This document shows, piece by piece, positions 1-8,791 of a stretch of DNA of 60,381 nt. Position 1 is the first letter of the stretch; each line of letters starts with the position of its first letter. The position numbers were made by a program, and so were the translations under genes. The stretch lies in NCBI GenBank assembly GCA_003281185.1, contig QCCS01000009.1, positions 1 to 60,381 of the forward strand, written 5' to 3'. Source of the DNA: Prochlorococcus sp. AG-347-M15. Its GTDB lineage: Bacteria > Cyanobacteriota > Cyanobacteriia > PCC-6307 > Cyanobiaceae. The notes beneath the pieces were generated by a model. That model was not told the origin of the DNA. It was given only the letters and a program-made list of their open reading frames with translations, and made no database searches.

Positions 1-1078
1 TTCACAAACCATTAAAGAACTTTCTGAAGATAAAGAAATTAAAAATTCATCTGAATTAGATAATGATTCAGAATCTCAAAATGAGGAAGATTTAACTTTC
101 GAAAAGAACAATATACCTTCAGCTGATTCCTCTTCTAGTAGAACAAATGCTGATTTTGATAATGCAGGATTCACACAAGAAGAATTTGCATCACTTTTGG
201 GTAAATATGATTATAACTTTAAGCCTGGTGATTTAGTAAAAGGTACTGTTTTTGCTCTAGAACCTAAAGGAGCAATGATAGATATTGGTGCAAAAACAGC
301 TGCTTTTATGCCTGTCCAAGAGGTTTCTATAAATAGAGTTGAAGGATTAAATGATGTTCTACAACCTTCAGAAAGCAGAGAATTTTTTATAATGAGTGAA
401 GAAAATGAAGATGGCCAATTAGCCCTCTCCATTAGAAGAATCGAATATCAAAGAGCATGGGAAAGAGTTAGACAACTCCAAAAAGAAGATGCGACTATAT
501 ATTCTGAAGTTTTTGCAACAAATAGAGGCGGAGCTCTTGTTAGGGTAGAAGGCTTGAGAGGTTTTATCCCAGGCTCTCATATAAGTGCTCGAAAAATCAA
601 AGATGACTTAGAAGGTGAATATTTACCTTTAAAATTTCTTGAAGTTGATGAAGAGAGAAATAGATTAGTACTAAGTCATAGAAGAGCCTTGGTTGAGAAA
701 AAAATGAATAGACTTGAAGTTGGTGAAGTTGTTGTTGGTTCTGTAAAAGGTATTAAACCTTATGGAGCCTTTATTGATATTGGTGGTGTAAGTGGCCTAT
801 TGCACATCTCTGAAATCAGTCATGAGCATATCGAGACCCCTCATAATATTTTAAATGTGAGTGACCAAATGAAAGTAATGATAATTGACCTTGATTCAGA
901 AAGAGGACGAATTTCATTATCTACTAAAGCTCTTGAACCTGAACCAGGCGATATGTTAACTGACCCTCAAAAAGTTTTTAATAAAGCTGAAGAAATGGCT
1001 GCGAAATACAAACAAATGTTATTTGAACAAACTGACGATAACGAAGAACTTCCCACTGCTACAGCTGAGGAAGTATAA
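1..1078 (+). CDS. rpsA: 30S ribosomal protein S1 homologue, 5' end outside window
   Basis: RNA-binding protein built of S1 (OB-fold) repeats, which helps mRNA bind the small ribosomal subunit. The frame is open from base 2 with no start codon, so the gene begins before the window. An acidic, serine-rich N-terminal stretch is followed by three S1 units, beginning at FKPGDLVKGTVFALEPKGAM, then a degenerate middle repeat (YSEVFATNRGGALVRVEGLR), then LEVGEVVVGSVKGIKPYGAF. Three repeats instead of the six of enterobacterial S1 is the usual cyanobacterial and plastid form. A TTG at 197 also opens a frame, but the in-frame coding upstream matches the family N-terminus, so it is not the start. It is followed in the same direction by metK. 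Confidence 0.93.
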   Translation, partial: SQTIKELSEDKEIKNSSELDNDSESQNEEDLTFEKNNIPSADSSSSRTNADFDNAGFTQEEFASLLGKYDYNFKPGDLVKGTVFALEPKGAMIDIGAKTAAFMPVQEVSINRVEGLNDVLQPSESREFFIMSEENEDGQLALSIRRIEYQRAWERVRQLQKEDATIYSEVFATNRGGALVRVEGLRGFIPGSHISARKIKDDLEGEYLPLKFLEVDEERNRLVLSHRRALVEKKMNRLEVGEVVVGSVKGIKPYGAFIDIGGVSGLLHISEISHEHIETPHNILNVSDQMKVMIIDLDSERGRISLSTKALEPEPGDMLTDPQKVFNKAEEMAAKYKQMLFEQTDDNEELPTATAEEV

Positions 1079-1215
1079 ATTCAATTATTTTGTGCAGAAA
1101 TATTGGAACTTAATTGAGCCTCATTATTTTTATACAAGTATTTTTTAATTTACAATAATTGATTTGTAACGATAGTCTAATTTAGGATAAAGTCTAATTT
1201 CAAAATTATTTATAA

Positions 1216-2457
1216 ATGAGTGATTTCATTTTCACTTCTGAATCCGTAACTGAAGGTCATCCTGACAAAATATGTGATCAAATTAGTGACGCAGTTTTAG
1301 ATGCTTTATTGACAGAAGATCCAGAAAGCAGAGTTGCATGCGAAACTGTCGTTAACACGGGTCTTTGTCTACTTACTGGAGAAATAACTTCAAAAGCAAA
1401 AGTCGATTACATAAAACTTGTTAGAAATGTAATTAAAGAAATTGGATATGAAGGCTATAGAGCAGGTGGGTTTGACGCAAATAGTTGTGCTGTTTTAGTA
1501 GCACTTGACGAGCAATCACCAGATATTTCACAAGGGGTAAACTACGCAGATGATGTTAACGATGATTTGGAAAATAATACAGGAGCTGGTGACCAAGGCA
1601 TAATGTTCGGCTATGCATGCGATGAGACTCCTGAATTTATGCCCTTACCGATTAGCCTAGCGCATAGATTAGCCATTCAACTTGCCAAAGTAAGACATGA
1701 AGAAGTCCTAAATTATCTACTCCCTGATGGTAAAACTCAAGTAAGCATTGATTACGAAAAAGGGTTACCAGTCTCTATTAATACTATTTTAATTTCTACT
1801 CAACATAATCCTGAGATTGATGGAATAACAAATGAAGAAGAAATTCGTCAAAGAATAAAAGAAGATTTATGGACGCATGTTGTGATTCCTGCAACTGAAG
1901 ATTTAGAAATCAAACCAAACATTAGCAAAACAAGATTTCTAGTAAACCCCACGGGAAAATTTGTCGTAGGTGGGCCTCAAGGAGATGCTGGGCTCACTGG
2001 TAGAAAAATTATTGTAGATACTTATGGAGGATATGCAAGACACGGAGGAGGGGCATTTTCTGGTAAAGATCCCACAAAAGTAGATAGATCTGCCGCTTAT
2101 GCAGCACGTTATGTAGCTAAAAGCATAGTTAAGGCAAAATTGGCAAAAAAAGCAGAAGTACAATTAAGTTATGCAATTGGAGTAGCAAAACCAATTTCCA
2201 TTCTCGTGGAAACTTTTGATACTAGTGTTATTTCCCAAGCTAATTTGACTGAGCTAATTAAACAGCACTTTGATTTAAGACCAGCGGCAATAATAAAAGA
2301 ATTTAACTTAAGAAATCTACCAAAAAAAATGGGAGGAAAATTCTTTAGAAAGACTGCATCCTATGGACATTTTGGCAGAAGAGATCTTGAGCTGCCTTGG
2401 GAAAATGTAGAAGAAAAAGCAGCCAAATTAGCAGAGGCCTCTAAAATCTTTTTATAA
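1216..2457 (+). CDS. metK: S-adenosylmethionine synthetase
   Basis: Makes S-adenosylmethionine from methionine and ATP in the cytoplasm. The 413 residues match the family's usual length. Visible hallmarks are the N-terminal ATP-binding [17 protein letters not shown], the [16 protein letters not shown] motif in the first third, and the glycine-rich [19 protein letters not shown] with its catalytic lysine. The ATG at 1216 begins directly with the family N-terminus ([18 protein letters not shown]). A 137-base gap separates it from the S1 gene and probably holds its promoter; a 10-base direct repeat (agtctaattt at 1174 and 1191) lies there. The sugar kinase gene follows 11 bases downstream and may be co-transcribed. 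Confidence 0.98.
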   Translation: MSDFIFTSESVTEGHPDKICDQISDAVLDALLTEDPESRVACETVVNTGLCLLTGEITSKAKVDYIKLVRNVIKEIGYEGYRAGGFDANSCAVLVALDEQSPDISQGVNYADDVNDDLENNTGAGDQGIMFGYACDETPEFMPLPISLAHRLAIQLAKVRHEEVLNYLLPDGKTQVSIDYEKGLPVSINTILISTQHNPEIDGITNEEEIRQRIKEDLWTHVVIPATEDLEIKPNISKTRFLVNPTGKFVVGGPQGDAGLTGRKIIVDTYGGYARHGGGAFSGKDPTKVDRSAAYAARYVAKSIVKAKLAKKAEVQLSYAIGVAKPISILVETFDTSVISQANLTELIKQHFDLRPAAIIKEFNLRNLPKKMGGKFFRKTASYGHFGRRDLELPWENVEEKAAKLAEASKIFL

Positions 2458-2468
2458 ATATTTTTTCT

Positions 2469-3698
2469 ATGCCTGATAATTTTTATGGAGGGTTAGATTT
2501 TGGAACGAGTGGTGTAAGAATATCAATAATTAATCTTCATAAGAAATTAGTATATTCAAATTCAGTACCTTATTCATGTAACTTTAAAAATCCAAATTCT
2601 TGGATCAATTCTTGTGAAAATCTCTTAGTTAGTTTACCTAATGAGGTAAAAACTAACCTTAATAAATTGGCTATCTCCGGCACCTCAGGAACTTTAATAG
2701 CATCGAGTTTGCGCGGAGATCCGATAGGAGAAGCAATACCTTATGACCAAGCATGTATTGAAAATAAGATCCTTCTTGAATCCTTAACTTCTGGAGAAGA
2801 TCATCTACAAACTCCATACAGTAGTCTTGCTAAAGCATTAAAACTTATAGATAAATATGGGACAAATATACTTTTACGTCATCAATCTGATTGGATCACT
2901 GGTTGGTTTTTAAAAGATTGGACTCATGGAGAAGAAGGTAATAATCTAAAACTTGGTTGGGATCTAAAAAAAGAATCATGGCCAAAAAGCTATCTCAATA
3001 CTTCATGGCAAAAATGCTTACCAAATATAGTAAAAAGTGGAAAAATTATTGGACAAGTAAATTCTGATTTAGCAAAGAGATTTAAATTAAATAAGAAATT
3101 AATATTAACCTCAGGCACCACTGACTCTAATGCAGGTTTAATAGCCGCAGGATTAAGTAAAGAAGATGGTCTCACAGTTTTAGGAACAACAATTGTTGTT
3201 AAAAAAATTATTGATAACCCAATAAAAAAACAGGGCATTACAATCCATAGAGTAAACGACGATTGGATATGTGGAGGAGCATCAAATGCTGGATGTGGCA
3301 TCTTGTCTAAGTTCTTTTCTGATCTAGAAATAAAGGAACTCAGTCGACAAATTAATCCATCGAAAAAAACTTCTTTGGATCTTTTACCTCTTAACAGTAA
3401 AGGAGAGAGATTTCCTGTTAATAATTCTAATTTAGAGCCAATACTAGGTCCTAGACCAGTAAGCGACTCACTTTATTTACATGCATTATTTGAGGGGCTA
3501 GCTAAGATCGAATTGAAAGGATGGGAAGAACTAGGCAAACTAACAGGTTCACTTCCAAAAAAAATTATTACTATTGGTGGAGGTTCAAAAAACCCTCAGT
3601 GGAGAAAAATAAGAGAAAAAATTATAAATATACCGATAGTTTCATGCAATAACACTACTTCTTTTGGTACTGCCTTATTAGCAATAAATGCAAAATAG
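2469..3698 (+). CDS. FGGY-family carbohydrate kinase (D-ribulokinase/xylulokinase-like)
   Basis: Predicted cytoplasmic ATP-dependent sugar kinase. The N-terminal phosphate-binding motif is clear (GLDFGTSGVRISIINL), and the C-terminal actin-fold half carries GTTIVVKK and the adenosine motif IITIGGGSKNPQWRKI. At 409 residues it is shorter than classical xylulokinases (about 480-500) and fits the compact cyanobacterial/plant group, one cyanobacterial member of which has been described as a D-ribulose kinase. The substrate here is inferred from that resemblance only. The gene lies 11 bases behind metK and is followed by tRNA-Phe. Confidence 0.85.
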   Translation: MPDNFYGGLDFGTSGVRISIINLHKKLVYSNSVPYSCNFKNPNSWINSCENLLVSLPNEVKTNLNKLAISGTSGTLIASSLRGDPIGEAIPYDQACIENKILLESLTSGEDHLQTPYSSLAKALKLIDKYGTNILLRHQSDWITGWFLKDWTHGEEGNNLKLGWDLKKESWPKSYLNTSWQKCLPNIVKSGKIIGQVNSDLAKRFKLNKKLILTSGTTDSNAGLIAAGLSKEDGLTVLGTTIVVKKIIDNPIKKQGITIHRVNDDWICGGASNAGCGILSKFFSDLEIKELSRQINPSKKTSLDLLPLNSKGERFPVNNSNLEPILGPRPVSDSLYLHALFEGLAKIELKGWEELGKLTGSLPKKIITIGGGSKNPQWRKIREKIINIPIVSCNNTTSFGTALLAINAK

Positions 3699-3787
3699 TA
3701 ATTTTTTAATATTTGATAAAGATATGAAATTTTTAATGAAAAGGGTTTCACAAACTACACATCTTAATTTAGAGTATATAGGTTAGA

Positions 3788-3860
3788 GCCGGGATAGCTC
3801 AGTTGGTAGAGCAGGCGACTGAAAATCGCCGTGTCCCCAGTTCAAATCTGGGTCCTGGCA
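3788..3860 (+). tRNA. tRNA-Phe (GAA)
   Basis: A 73-base cloverleaf. The acceptor GCCGGGA pairs with TCCTGGC (one G-T pair), the D arm is GCTCAGTTGGTAGAGC, the anticodon stem GGCGA/TCGCC encloses CTGAAAA with anticodon GAA, and the T arm is CCCAGTTCAAATCTGGG. The discriminator base is A at 3860. CCA is not fully encoded (CCT follows). The 3' part from the T loop onward is repeated in degenerate form at 8792-8814, which marks this gene as a probable integration site. Confidence 0.97.
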
Positions 3861-4222
3861 CCTTCATTATTCTCAATAAGTAATTAAAGTAATGCGTATA
3901 TGTAATAAATATGCTGCAAATAAATCCTTTTAAAATTAGAAACTATAAAGTTACGATCGGAATGGTAAAAGAGTGTATTAATTTTTTGCCAGTTTTGAAC
4001 AAAAAACTCCTTACTTCTAACTTAAATATCTTATTTAAATAATATTGGTATCTAATTTTAAACAAATATTTAAATTACTATTGTAATAGCCTACTTTAGT
4101 CTTATTTTTAGGGGTGCAAAAATGCAAGGATATTAATACAGACACCTTATTGGGATCTTGGTTAGAGCAATTTTCAAAAGAAGCAATAACTAAATCTAAG
4201 CTACTTTCGAAAAAGTTTTTAT
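3861..4222. other. Gap between tRNA-Phe and the VTC-domain gene
   Basis: These 362 AT-rich bases contain no convincing gene. They hold the left copy of a 32-base direct repeat (4037-4068). A 63-codon minus-strand frame (4035-4226) starts inside the VTC stop codon with an ATGA overlap, and a competing plus-strand frame (about 4090-4269) has a rather protein-like composition (it includes DTLLGSWLEQFSKEA). Neither resembles a family I know. The gap may be the decayed left margin of an integrated element. Confidence 0.5.
4037..4068 (+). repeat. Left copy of 32-bp direct repeat flanking the operon
   Basis: The sequence starts aaataatattggtatctaat and continues to 4068. It matches 8489-8520 in the same orientation at 30 of 32 positions (differences at repeat positions 12 and 18). 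The two copies lie just outside the three-gene operon and 4452 bases apart. Similarity stops abruptly on both sides. Confidence 0.75.
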
Positions 4223-4915
4223 TCATGTTAATACTAGACCTAGATGCTTTAAAGCTGTCAGATATTTAGAAGATGAGGTTAGTCTAGAAGGAATATTTCG
4301 TGTCAATTTGGAAGCACTATTTTCATTTGCAATAATATATTTGAATTCTATAATTGACTTATTAAAACGAGAATACAAATCATTTAAAAAATTAAATTCG
4401 ATATTATGTTTTTCAAAACTTTTAAAAATAATTTCTTTATCTAATGTAAATCTGTATTGATTACAAGAAGAAATAAAATAATTTCTATTATATGAAACTA
4501 TAACTTTTGGCTCTATAGTTTTGATTAATTCAAAATAATCAATTTTTAAATTATTTATTTTGATATTTGTTAATGAAAAGTTTTTTTCATAAAGACTTTT
4601 AGCATCTATTTTATAGATTAATTTTTCACCAATTAATCCAGTTTTATTTTTAATTTCTAATCTGGGATAAGTAATATCTTTTAATTTTCCATAATATCTA
4701 ATCCTAACTTTTGTTCTATCCGATAAACCATCGATAGTTTTTTTAGCCAATTTATAATCATGAGTATCGTAATAAATTGAATTTATTCTTCTTTGTTGAT
4801 ATTGCTGTTTTATATTTATTTTTAGAAAACTTCTAAGATCTCCAAGGCTATTTATAAAATAATTATTTACTATAAATTTCCTTTCGTATCTAAGTTTATT
4901 TTCTTGATCTGCCAT
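4223..4915 (-). CDS. VTC-domain (polyphosphate polymerase-like) protein
   Basis: 230 residues with the triphosphate-tunnel (CYTH/VTC) fold signature in order: RYERKF at 9-14, RRINSIYYD at 42-50, RIRYY at 71-75, RLEIKNK at 85-91, YNRNYF at 142-147, TLDKE at 157-161 and IEFKY at 189-193. These basic and acidic residues line the tunnel of yeast Vtc4, which makes polyphosphate from ATP, and all the expected positions appear to be present, so catalysis is plausible. There is no membrane segment, so the protein is probably cytoplasmic. The ATG lies 3 bases after the CotH stop codon, indicating co-translation as last gene of the operon. Polyphosphate synthesis is inferred from the family; another triphosphate substrate is possible. 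Confidence 0.85.
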   Translation of the reverse strand: MADQENKLRYERKFIVNNYFINSLGDLRSFLKINIKQQYQQRRINSIYYDTHDYKLAKKTIDGLSDRTKVRIRYYGKLKDITYPRLEIKNKTGLIGEKLIYKIDAKSLYEKNFSLTNIKINNLKIDYFELIKTIEPKVIVSYNRNYFISSCNQYRFTLDKEIIFKSFEKHNIEFNFLNDLYSRFNKSIIEFKYIIANENSASKLTRNIPSRLTSSSKYLTALKHLGLVLT

Positions 4916-4918
4916 AAA

Positions 4919-7612
4919 TTATTTTTTATAAAGATCTTTATAAGCACTTTCTGTGTTAGGAAGAAGATTATCTCCTTTTACTTTTATTGAAGAACCTTCC
5001 TCAAGTACGTATTTACCTCCACAATTAGAATCAAATTTATTTAATGATATATGACCTGGACCATATTCTTTCTTTTTCTCGTAAGCAGCTAAACATATAT
5101 TAGAATTTTTAAAGTTTATATTGTTAATTTTAATTGTGGAGAGGTCTTTACTCGCGATTCCAATAAATGCCTCCCCTATCTTAATATCATTAGCTATTAC
5201 TTTACTTTTTTCTCCAACACTTATAGCTTTATCCCCACTAAAATTAATCTTTAATTTATTAAGAAAAACTTCCCCTCCTGAAATATCGATTGAATCATTT
5301 CCATTATTCTCAAATAATGAGTTTTCTATCCTGCCATTTGAAAAATCAATATCAATTGCATCGGATTTATTTCCAATAAATCTTGAATTATTTATTTGAA
5401 ACTGCGAACGTACTAAATTAAGAGCATCTTCAGACGAAAAATTAATAAATTCAGAATTAGAAATTTTTACAGGCGAATCATAAAAACTTAAACCTCCAGA
5501 CACATTTATTGAAAAATCTTTATTGGCTTTCAAGTTCTCGAACTTAGTAAAACTTATTTTTGATGGCTCTGAGGAATGTAAAATAGATATTCCTTTACCA
5601 TCTTCTATTCTTCTAATAATTGTTGGCTTTATATTTTCACCTTCAATAATAAGAGGACCTTGTACTAAAATTAAACCCTTTTTTGCTATTGTAATTTCAA
5701 TCCCAGGAGAAATTACTAATTTATAACCTTTTGGCAAAATCAAAGGCTCATTAATATATATATTCTTATTTATGGAAATTATTTTTTCCATATTATTTAT
5801 TTCAATATCTTTAAATTTTTTGAAAGAGGGTGATCTATTTATTAAATTGTTTTCCTCATTTGTAGATGCTATTTTTTGGAAAACTTTTGTTTCTAAAGAT
5901 TGAGGTTTATCTATTCCAATCAATTTGTAATTTAAAATAATAGTTTTTAAAAAATTTTTATCTTCATAAATATTCTTTTTAGTATTTTTAACCTTATCAA
6001 AAGATGTTTTTTCTTTTGTAAATTTAAGTTTAATATTAGGAATTCTTTTATAACTATTTTCACCTTTTAAAAATGTTTTTGAATCTGGAATATAACTCAA
6101 GCTTCTAAAAGTTAAATTTTCTATCTTAATAGGAAATTTTGTTTTATTAAATATTTCCAGCTCAATTGTTTCATCATCTTCTGAAATTTCCATTGAATTA
6201 ATTCCAAAAGGGTTTAATTTAGATAATCTATGTTCTATATATACTCTGTTAATTAAAAGTTCCTCTTTAAAATTCTTTATATTGACAAATGGAAAAGATT
6301 TATTAATTATGGATATTTCTTTTTTTAAATCATCATTAATACTTTCTAGGAACTTCTCTACATAATTTTCTTTAGAAACTCTATTCAATTCTGAAACATA
6401 ATTGCTAATGAAAACTGGATCATCAAATATATTTAAAGTATTTTGATCTATGGATAACTTTCTTTTTTTGATGAGATATGATATTTGTGCATCATAACCA
6501 ATTGGTGTAAGCCTTGAATTAATAGGGTTAAAATAAAATGGCATATCATGCCAAGAAGGTGCTCCTATGGCTTGAAGTAAGTCAATAATAGCAAAATATT
6601 TTGCAGTCATTGATATATCAAATATTTCTGAAGTCTTTTTCTTTTTTGCTAAGAATTCATTAAATAAGCTTTTAGCTAATTGAAATTGTGAAATCTTTTC
6701 ATTATTATTTGAAATTTTTTGAAAATTAAAAGTTCTAATTTGGGCATTATTTTGATTTGTATTTAAATATCTATTAATTAATGATTTTTCTTTAATTGAA
6801 TTGTTTATTAAAAAATCTCTGTTCCACTCATTTCTCAAATCTTCTTCGGAAAGTTTTAAAATTGGTCCTTCTCTTAAGCGACTATTTTCAATGAATTCTT
6901 TACCAAAATGTTCCTCTAATCCGTAAATCCCTAGATATTTACCATTTAAAGATATAGGTATAAATTTATATCTTAAGAATGGTAAACCTTCATATTTCAA
7001 TAATCTATGGAATAAGTATTCACTTATGTAACTTCTTGTACGAGGATGATGTAAAGAGAATTCTCTCATACCAAGAAATGCATTATCCTTTCTAGTTTCT
7101 ACTCTGAATGACCATTTATCACCTAATAAATGATCAGTATAATCTCCCTTAAGTCTTAATCTTATTGGATAATCTTTGTTCTTATATGTCAAAAAACCTT
7201 TTACTTTATCGCCACTTGATCTAACTAACATTTTATCTTTCATTGCATTATTTCTTAACTCCATTATTTTCTTATAATCGTCCATTTTTAAATTTAACTC
7301 TAATTTATTTTGATAATTAAAATTTGCTTTGAGGTACCGTAAACTTATTCCAAATAAATTATCTCCTAATGAAAACAAATCATCAGCTAGAAAGCCATAT
7401 TTTAGATCAATCTTTGTTACCGCTCTACGTATGATTTGACCTAATAATTTAATTGATTCTGAGTCTGATCTAAACAATCCTATTGGGATAAATAAAGTGC
7501 TAGAAAATAAAAACAAAATTGATATTATGAAAATTATTCTTTTTTTTATATTTATTTTTTTGAAGTTTTTAAATAAATAATTTCTATTATTAGATGACTT
7601 ATAAATTCTCAT
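4919..7612 (-). CDS. CotH-like kinase with C-terminal parallel beta-helix
   Basis: About 897 residues from the ATG at 7612 (a TTG at 7618 is the alternative). A membrane segment near residues 26-47 is the only one visible, which suggests an anchored protein facing the periplasm or outside. The middle carries CotH-family features: RLRLKGDYTDHLLGDKWSFR (about 151-170), FSLHHPRTRSYISEYL, a YLGIYGLEEHF segment, and WHDMPFYFNP followed by YDAQ (about 354-376) with the conserved aspartates. CotH proteins of spore formers are atypical protein kinases. After a K/N-rich linker, residues 610-880 form short repeats (such as NSEFINFSSEDAL, NSRFIGNKSDAI, NSLFENNGNDSI) typical of a right-handed beta-helix. 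It lies between DUF4956 (10 bases upstream) and VTC (3 bases downstream). The kinase activity and its target are unknown. Confidence 0.82.
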   Translation of the reverse strand: MRIYKSSNNRNYLFKNFKKINIKKRIIFIISILFLFSSTLFIPIGLFRSDSESIKLLGQIIRRAVTKIDLKYGFLADDLFSLGDNLFGISLRYLKANFNYQNKLELNLKMDDYKKIMELRNNAMKDKMLVRSSGDKVKGFLTYKNKDYPIRLRLKGDYTDHLLGDKWSFRVETRKDNAFLGMREFSLHHPRTRSYISEYLFHRLLKYEGLPFLRYKFIPISLNGKYLGIYGLEEHFGKEFIENSRLREGPILKLSEEDLRNEWNRDFLINNSIKEKSLINRYLNTNQNNAQIRTFNFQKISNNNEKISQFQLAKSLFNEFLAKKKKTSEIFDISMTAKYFAIIDLLQAIGAPSWHDMPFYFNPINSRLTPIGYDAQISYLIKKRKLSIDQNTLNIFDDPVFISNYVSELNRVSKENYVEKFLESINDDLKKEISIINKSFPFVNIKNFKEELLINRVYIEHRLSKLNPFGINSMEISEDDETIELEIFNKTKFPIKIENLTFRSLSYIPDSKTFLKGENSYKRIPNIKLKFTKEKTSFDKVKNTKKNIYEDKNFLKTIILNYKLIGIDKPQSLETKVFQKIASTNEENNLINRSPSFKKFKDIEINNMEKIISINKNIYINEPLILPKGYKLVISPGIEITIAKKGLILVQGPLIIEGENIKPTIIRRIEDGKGISILHSSEPSKISFTKFENLKANKDFSINVSGGLSFYDSPVKISNSEFINFSSEDALNLVRSQFQINNSRFIGNKSDAIDIDFSNGRIENSLFENNGNDSIDISGGEVFLNKLKINFSGDKAISVGEKSKVIANDIKIGEAFIGIASKDLSTIKINNINFKNSNICLAAYEKKKEYGPGHISLNKFDSNCGGKYVLEEGSSIKVKGDNLLPNTESAYKDLYKK

Positions 7613-7622
7613 AATCAATCAT

Positions 7623-8303
7623 TTAATAAATTTTATTATCAATTATATTTATTGAAGATAATGGAAAAAGATTACTTATTTCTTCTACTAAGAGGTTGAG
7701 ATTTTTAAATTCTTTTGGAGTAAAAGATAAAGTTAGATTCGTAATTGCATTATTTTTCGAAGTAGATAAATTATGAAAATCAACATATAAACTATTTTTA
7801 GAAATTAATTCAATTATTTGGTTAATATCTGAAGTTTTTATTCCACTTATTGATATCGTTACATTATCTTGATGATTATGTTTTAAGGTTAATTTTTTAT
7901 TTATGAAAATACATAAGGCTGTTAATAAAAAACCAATTACTGCAACCTGATATTGATCAGAACCTGTTGCCAATCCAATACCAATACAAAGGAAAATATA
8001 TGTTAGTTCTTCAGGCTCTTTTATTGGAGTTCTGAATCTTACAATTGAAAGTGCGCCTACAAGTCCTAAAGAAAGTGCTAATGAAGATTTTACTACAGCA
8101 ATTATTATTGTAGTTCCTACGCTTAATATGGGGAAAATGCCTGCTAGAGTGGCAGGATTAGAAAAACTATTTGAATAATTTCTATATATTTTGGATAATA
8201 AGAAAGAAAGGAAAAAGGATAATATGATTGAAAAAGTAAACGAACCTAAGGATAAATTAGATTCATATGAAATAAGAAAGTCTCTTAAAATATCTTTTCC
8301 CAA
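7623..8303 (-). CDS. DUF4956 membrane protein
   Basis: 226 residues with four or five hydrophobic segments (about 21-39, 51-71, 75-88, 101-114, 118-134) and a soluble C-terminal domain (140-226). The family signature GLVGALSIVRFR followed by PIKEPEEL (80-100) is intact. DUF4956 proteins have no established function, but in other bacteria they are often encoded beside VTC-domain and CotH proteins, as here. It is the first gene of the minus-strand operon. The start is a TTG at 8303; upstream in frame there is no ATG, GTG or further TTG before a stop. A channel or translocation role for a polyphosphate product, by analogy with the membrane part of the yeast VTC complex, is speculation. Confidence 0.85.
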   Translation of the reverse strand: MGKDILRDFLISYESNLSLGSFTFSIILSFFLSFLLSKIYRNYSNSFSNPATLAGIFPILSVGTTIIIAVVKSSLALSLGLVGALSIVRFRTPIKEPEELTYIFLCIGIGLATGSDQYQVAVIGFLLTALCIFINKKLTLKHNHQDNVTISISGIKTSDINQIIELISKNSLYVDFHNLSTSKNNAITNLTLSFTPKEFKNLNLLVEEISNLFPLSSINIIDNKIY

Positions 8304-8488
8304 ATTAAAAATCTCATAATATTTTAAGATCTTAAAATTTTATTTATATTTTTGCAAATTATTTATACATATCATCCGGGATTTTTTATTAGTATTTCAA
8401 ATTAGATTTCAAATGAATATTTTTAGTCTTTAATAATAGAGATTTAATAAAAATATTCTTAGAACATAGATTCGTTAATATTCAGAAG

Positions 8489-8520
8489 AAATAATATTGA
8501 TATCTCATTTTAAACAAATA
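8489..8520 (+). repeat. Right copy of 32-bp direct repeat flanking the operon
   Basis: Matches 4037-4068 at 30 of 32 positions in direct orientation. It lies about 185 bases upstream of the DUF4956 start. The pair encloses the whole VTC-CotH-DUF4956 operon and sits inside the outer tRNA-derived repeat pair. Confidence 0.75.
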
Positions 8521-8745
8521 ATAAGTTCTCATAGGAGGAGAATATAAACCCAATTAATATTTGACATTTAAGATTTTCTGATCCCCTAAGATCAACTCTT
8601 TAGGTAGTGAGTGCTTACCAACTAATAAAATTCTTTTTAAATTGAATAAAAATTAAAATTTTTAAATATTTACTCATAGCGGAATGGTACTAATTATTTT
8701 GGGACCTAAATATACTTCTTTTTGGTATTTATAAATTACTAAAAT

Positions 8746-8777
8746 AAAGGATTTTTAGATCCTTTCAGGTTTTTTTA
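8746..8777 (+). terminator. Orphan Rho-independent terminator-like hairpin
   Basis: A perfect 7-base stem aaaggat/atccttt (8746-8752 and 8759-8765) with a 6-base loop is followed by cagg and a run of seven T. It reads as a plus-strand terminator, but no plus-strand gene ends nearby. It may be left over from a lost gene or end an unrecognised small RNA. Confidence 0.5.
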
Positions 8778-8791
8778 TATAGTCTTTCACT

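Noticed and set aside
1079..1215. Possible SAM riboswitch before metK
   Set aside because: The gap is only 137 bases and AT-rich, and no recognisable SAM-I or SAM-II core could be seen.
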